Positions 61,407-64,000 of a DNA stretch of 64,000 bases are shown one piece after another. The position numbers were made by a program, and so were the translations under genes. The notes beneath the pieces were generated by a model. The model saw only the letters and a program-made list of their open reading frames with translations. It was not told the origin of the DNA and made no database searches. The stretch is taken from the NCBI GenBank assembly GCA_026129525.1, contig JAHCHW010000008.1:62001-126000 (forward strand), written 5' to 3'. Each line of letters opens with the position of its first letter. Position 1 is the stretch's first letter. The stretch comes from Chitinophagales bacterium (GTDB lineage: Bacteria > Bacteroidota > Bacteroidia > Chitinophagales > LD1).

Positions 61407-62108
61407 ATGATAACCATAGACAACTATTTAGACAGCCATTATATACACCGTAGTAACTGGTTACGAGCTGCTGTTTTGGGAGCTAATGATGGTATTATCT
61501 CCATATCCAGCCTTGCAATTGGTGTTACCACAGCAAGCACTACACGAGACCCTATTTTATTAGCGACAATTGCCGGACTTGTTGCAGGTGCATTATCTAT
61601 GGCAGCAGGTGAATATGTTTCGGTAAGTTCACAAACCGACATTGAAAAAGCCGACATTGAAAGAGAAAAACAAGAATTAGAAAAAATGCCCGAAGCTGAA
61701 TTGAAAATACTTGCACAGATTTATGAAAAACGTGGGCTAACAAAGGAAACCGCCTTGCAAGTTGCAAAAGAATTAACTCAATCAGACGCTCTCGGAACAC
61801 ATATTCGCGATGAATTAGGAATCAATGAAATTAGTCAGGCAAATCCAATACAAGCAGCCTTTGCTTCGGGTGCGGCTTTTACCATTGGCGGACTGTTACC
61901 ACTACTGGTAACACTTTTTGCACCTGTTAAATCAATGGAGTATTTCCTTTATGGTTTCACAATAATATCTCTGGTTATCCTGGGTGCAGTTTCAGCAAAA
62001 ACAGGTGGTTCAAGCATTACTAAAGCAGTAATAAGAATTGTAATCTGGGGAACCATTGCAATGGGGCTGTCCGCCTTAGTTGGATATATTTTTGGTGTCA
62101 ATGTATAA
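61407..62108 (+). CDS. VIT1/CCC1-family metal transporter
   Basis: A 233-residue membrane protein of the VIT/CCC1 (nodulin-21-like) family, which moves Fe2+ or Mn2+ out of the cytoplasm in exchange for protons. The family features are clear: LRAAVLGANDGIISISSLAI in helix 1, GLVAGALSMAAGEYVSVSSQ in helix 2, and a cytoplasmic acidic helical region rich in Glu (EKADIEREKQELEKMPEAEL) that binds metal. Three more helices follow (FASGAAFTIGGLLPLLVTLF). It is complete. It lies just after the IS element on the opposite strand; a dyad at 61278 might be its operator. Confidence 0.94.
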   Translation: MITIDNYLDSHYIHRSNWLRAAVLGANDGIISISSLAIGVTTASTTRDPILLATIAGLVAGALSMAAGEYVSVSSQTDIEKADIEREKQELEKMPEAELKILAQIYEKRGLTKETALQVAKELTQSDALGTHIRDELGINEISQANPIQAAFASGAAFTIGGLLPLLVTLFAPVKSMEYFLYGFTIISLVILGAVSAKTGGSSITKAVIRIVIWGTIAMGLSALVGYIFGVNV

Positions 62109-62291
62109 TCTCAAAACATAAAATTAGTTGAGCCAAGCACATTTTCATTTAAGCGGTAAATCATTTCCCCAAGCATAAGAGTAATCATAATAATTACAGG
62201 TTTAGTGATTAAATCAATTGAATATATTAAACATCAGCTTGGATAAATTGATGCAGTTGTAAATCTGCCCCGGTAGGGTTCGCACTTGCCG
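62109..62291 (+). other. Intergenic region between VIT-family gene and uvrB
   Basis: A 183-nt convergent gap. No coding frame or hairpin terminator is recognisable; the sequence is AT-rich in its middle. Confidence 0.4.
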
Positions 62292-64000
62292 CTACCCTTC
62301 CCCCTTTTCCTTCAGCAGTTTTTGCATCGCCTGCATTTCATCGCGGTATTTGGCTGCGGTAAGGAAGTCGGTATCGCGCGAGGCTTCAAGCATTTTTTTA
62401 CGGGTGGTTTCGATAGCCTTGTGCAGTTGCTCGGTGGTCATATACTGCATTACCGGCTCGGCAACCAACGACACTTCTTCTTCCTGTTCAATGTACACAT
62501 CGGGCGAAAGGGCACGTATATCAAGCACGGATGTTTGCTTCATAATCTCCTCGCGCGATTTGAAAACTGTTTGAGGGGTAATACCATGCTCAGTGTTATA
62601 CTTAATCTGCTTTTCGCGTCTGCGGTTGGTTTCATCAATAGTCATTTGCATGCTCGAGGTAATTTTATCGGCATACATTATCACCTTGCCGTTGGCATTG
62701 CGTGCTGCGCGTCCGCTTACCTGTATCAAACTTCTGCGGTTGCGGAGGAACCCTTCCTTATCGGCATCCAATATGGCTACTAACGAAACTTCGGGCAAAT
62801 CCAACCCTTCGCGCAACAAGTTTACGCCAATCAGCACATCGAATTTACCGAGCCGCAGGTCACGGATAATTTCAACACGGTCAAGCGTATCCACCTCGCT
62901 GTGTATGTAACGGCAGCGGATGTTGAGGCGAGTAAGGTACTTGTTCAACTCTTCCGCCATGCGCTTGGTAAGCGTAGTTACCAACACGCGCTCTTTCATT
63001 TTTATGCGCTCGTCAATTTCTTCCAACAGGTCGTCCATTTGGTTAATACTGGGGCGCACTTCCACAGGCGGGTCGAGCAAACCGGTGGGGCGAACTATCT
63101 GTTCCACAAACACCCCGCCCGATTTTTCCAGTTCATAATCGCCCGGAGTGGCGCTTACATAAATTGCCTGATGTACCTTGGCTTCAAACTCGTGAAAGTT
63201 CAGCGGGCGGTTATCCATTGCCGAAGGCAGGCGAAAACCGTATTCCACCAAATTTATTTTGCGCGAGCGGTCGCCACCGTACATGCCGCCCACCTGTGGT
63301 ATAGTAACATGGCTTTCGTCCACCACCAACAAAAAATCATCAGGAAAATAATCGAGCAGGCAGTATGGGCGGGTGCCTTTAGCTCTGCGGTCTAAAAAGC
63401 GCGAGTAGTTTTCAATGCCGCTGCAGTAGCCCAGTTCGCGCATCATTTCCATATCAAATTCTACCCGCTCGCGCAGGCGTGCTGCTTCGGTATGTTTGCC
63501 TACACTTTTAAAATAGTTGAACTGCTCTTCCAATTCCAAACGTATTTCATCCATCACCTGATTCATTACATCCTTCGAAGTAACATACAGGTTAGCGGGA
63601 AAAATGGCTACGTTCTCCATTTTGCCCAGCCGCCTTCCGGTGCTGGGTTCAAAACTTTCTATCTCTTCAATTTCATCGCCAAAAAAGGTGATGCGGTATG
63701 CGTAGTCAACGTAGGGCAGGGCAATTTCCACCACATCGCCTTTAACGCGAAAAGTGCCGCGGTGCAGTTCGTTATCGCTGCGCGAATAGAGGCTATCCAC
63801 CAAACTGTGCAGAAAAGCATTGCGCGAAATCACTAACCCGCGCGAAATGCGAATGATTCCATTTTCGTAATCAACCGGGTTACCCATACCGTAAATGCAC
63901 GACACGGATGCCACTACAATAATATCGCGTCTGCCCGAAAGCAGCGAAGCAGTGGTGCTTAGTCGCAGTTTGTCTATTTCTTCATTTATAGAGAGGTCTT
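62292..64000 (-). CDS. uvrB: Excinuclease ABC subunit B (N-terminal part outside window)
   Basis: DNA-damage recognition helicase of nucleotide excision repair. The visible 569 residues run from DLSINEEIDKLRLSTTASLL at the window's right edge to the C-terminal UVR domain. Recognisable parts are the ASVSCIYGMGNP segment, LLVVDESHVTIPQVGGMYGG (helicase DE box), RPTGLLDPPVEVRP, LVTTLTKRMAEELNKYL and the motif V/VI region GINLLREGLDLPE-like (here GVNLLREGLDLPEVS) with QVSGRAARN. The UVR coiled coil TRKKMLEASRDTDFLTAAKY binds UvrC/UvrA. The frame is open through base 64000, so the ATG and the Walker A part lie beyond the window. Confidence 0.97.
   Translation of the reverse strand, partial: DLSINEEIDKLRLSTTASLLSGRRDIIVVASVSCIYGMGNPVDYENGIIRISRGLVISRNAFLHSLVDSLYSRSDNELHRGTFRVKGDVVEIALPYVDYAYRITFFGDEIEEIESFEPSTGRRLGKMENVAIFPANLYVTSKDVMNQVMDEIRLELEEQFNYFKSVGKHTEAARLRERVEFDMEMMRELGYCSGIENYSRFLDRRAKGTRPYCLLDYFPDDFLLVVDESHVTIPQVGGMYGGDRSRKINLVEYGFRLPSAMDNRPLNFHEFEAKVHQAIYVSATPGDYELEKSGGVFVEQIVRPTGLLDPPVEVRPSINQMDDLLEEIDERIKMKERVLVTTLTKRMAEELNKYLTRLNIRCRYIHSEVDTLDRVEIIRDLRLGKFDVLIGVNLLREGLDLPEVSLVAILDADKEGFLRNRRSLIQVSGRAARNANGKVIMYADKITSSMQMTIDETNRRREKQIKYNTEHGITPQTVFKSREEIMKQTSVLDIRALSPDVYIEQEEEVSLVAEPVMQYMTTEQLHKAIETTRKKMLEASRDTDFLTAAKYRDEMQAMQKLLKEKGEG

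Overview
The window comes from the chromosome of a member of the Bacteroidota, most likely a gliding or polysaccharide-degrading lineage of the Chitinophagales/Sphingobacteriales/Flavobacteriales type; I cannot fix the genus. The evidence is a PorP/SprF-type protein, several proteins with type IX secretion system (T9SS) C-terminal sorting domains, SprB-like repeats, a short AtpC, Bacteroidota-type promoter elements (TTTG, about 19 nt, TAnnTTTG) and the near absence of Shine-Dalgarno sequences. Almost all genes look vertically inherited and intact. The clear accessory elements are one IS3-family insertion sequence and a truncated antiporter remnant.

Layout. 1-5.6 kb: F1-ATPase genes in two pieces, atpD(partial)-atpC and atpA-atpG, separated by a methyltransferase and two small lipoproteins. 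5.7-14.5 kb: scpB, secreted and membrane proteins of unknown role, purH, a PAP2-like phosphatase, a CPBP protease, thiL, a large lipoprotein and an HU gene with a dyad over its promoter. 14.7-22.4 kb: yajQ, then a fluoride riboswitch followed by eight same-strand genes at spacings of 3-50 nt: fluC/crcB, dynamin-like GTPase, enolase, small HAD protein, MFS transporter, UspA, purple-acid-phosphatase-like enzyme and an unknown 137-aa protein. 22.7-31.3 kb: a YbaB-like protein, a polytopic membrane protein, a PI-PLC-like lipoprotein, and a PorP/SprF gene next to a 1438-aa SprB-like adhesin. 31.3-36 kb: rimP-nusA-infB with a structured leader. 36-48.9 kb: an MBL-fold enzyme, Ca/Na exchanger, fatty-acid-hydroxylase-like protein, a surface-polysaccharide cluster (GT4, GT2, O-antigen ligase/polymerase), meaB, a sugar nucleotidyltransferase, an NMO-family flavoprotein, a T9SS-sorted esterase, serA and a small T9SS protein. 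49-59.4 kb: antiporter remnant, a 2707-aa modular T9SS adhesin, and a divergent TPR-LuxR regulator. 59.7-61.2 kb: IS3-family element. 61.4-64 kb: VIT-family transporter and uvrB (5' part outside the window).

The most interesting unit is the riboswitch-led fluoride island. The aptamer's pseudoknot halves (GGAGTT and AACTCC) are directly visible. The genes behind it combine F- export (FluC) with a spare copy of a fluoride-sensitive enzyme (enolase), a stress protein (UspA), a phosphatase of a class known to be fluoride-inhibited, and several proteins with no established fluoride role: a dynamin-like GTPase, a HAD protein with an Asp-to-Asn change in motif I, an MFS carrier and a 137-aa protein. 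The enolase is unlike the usual Bacteroidota type and has Gly where the phosphate-binding Ser is normally found.

No CRISPR array, tRNA, rRNA or prophage was recognised.
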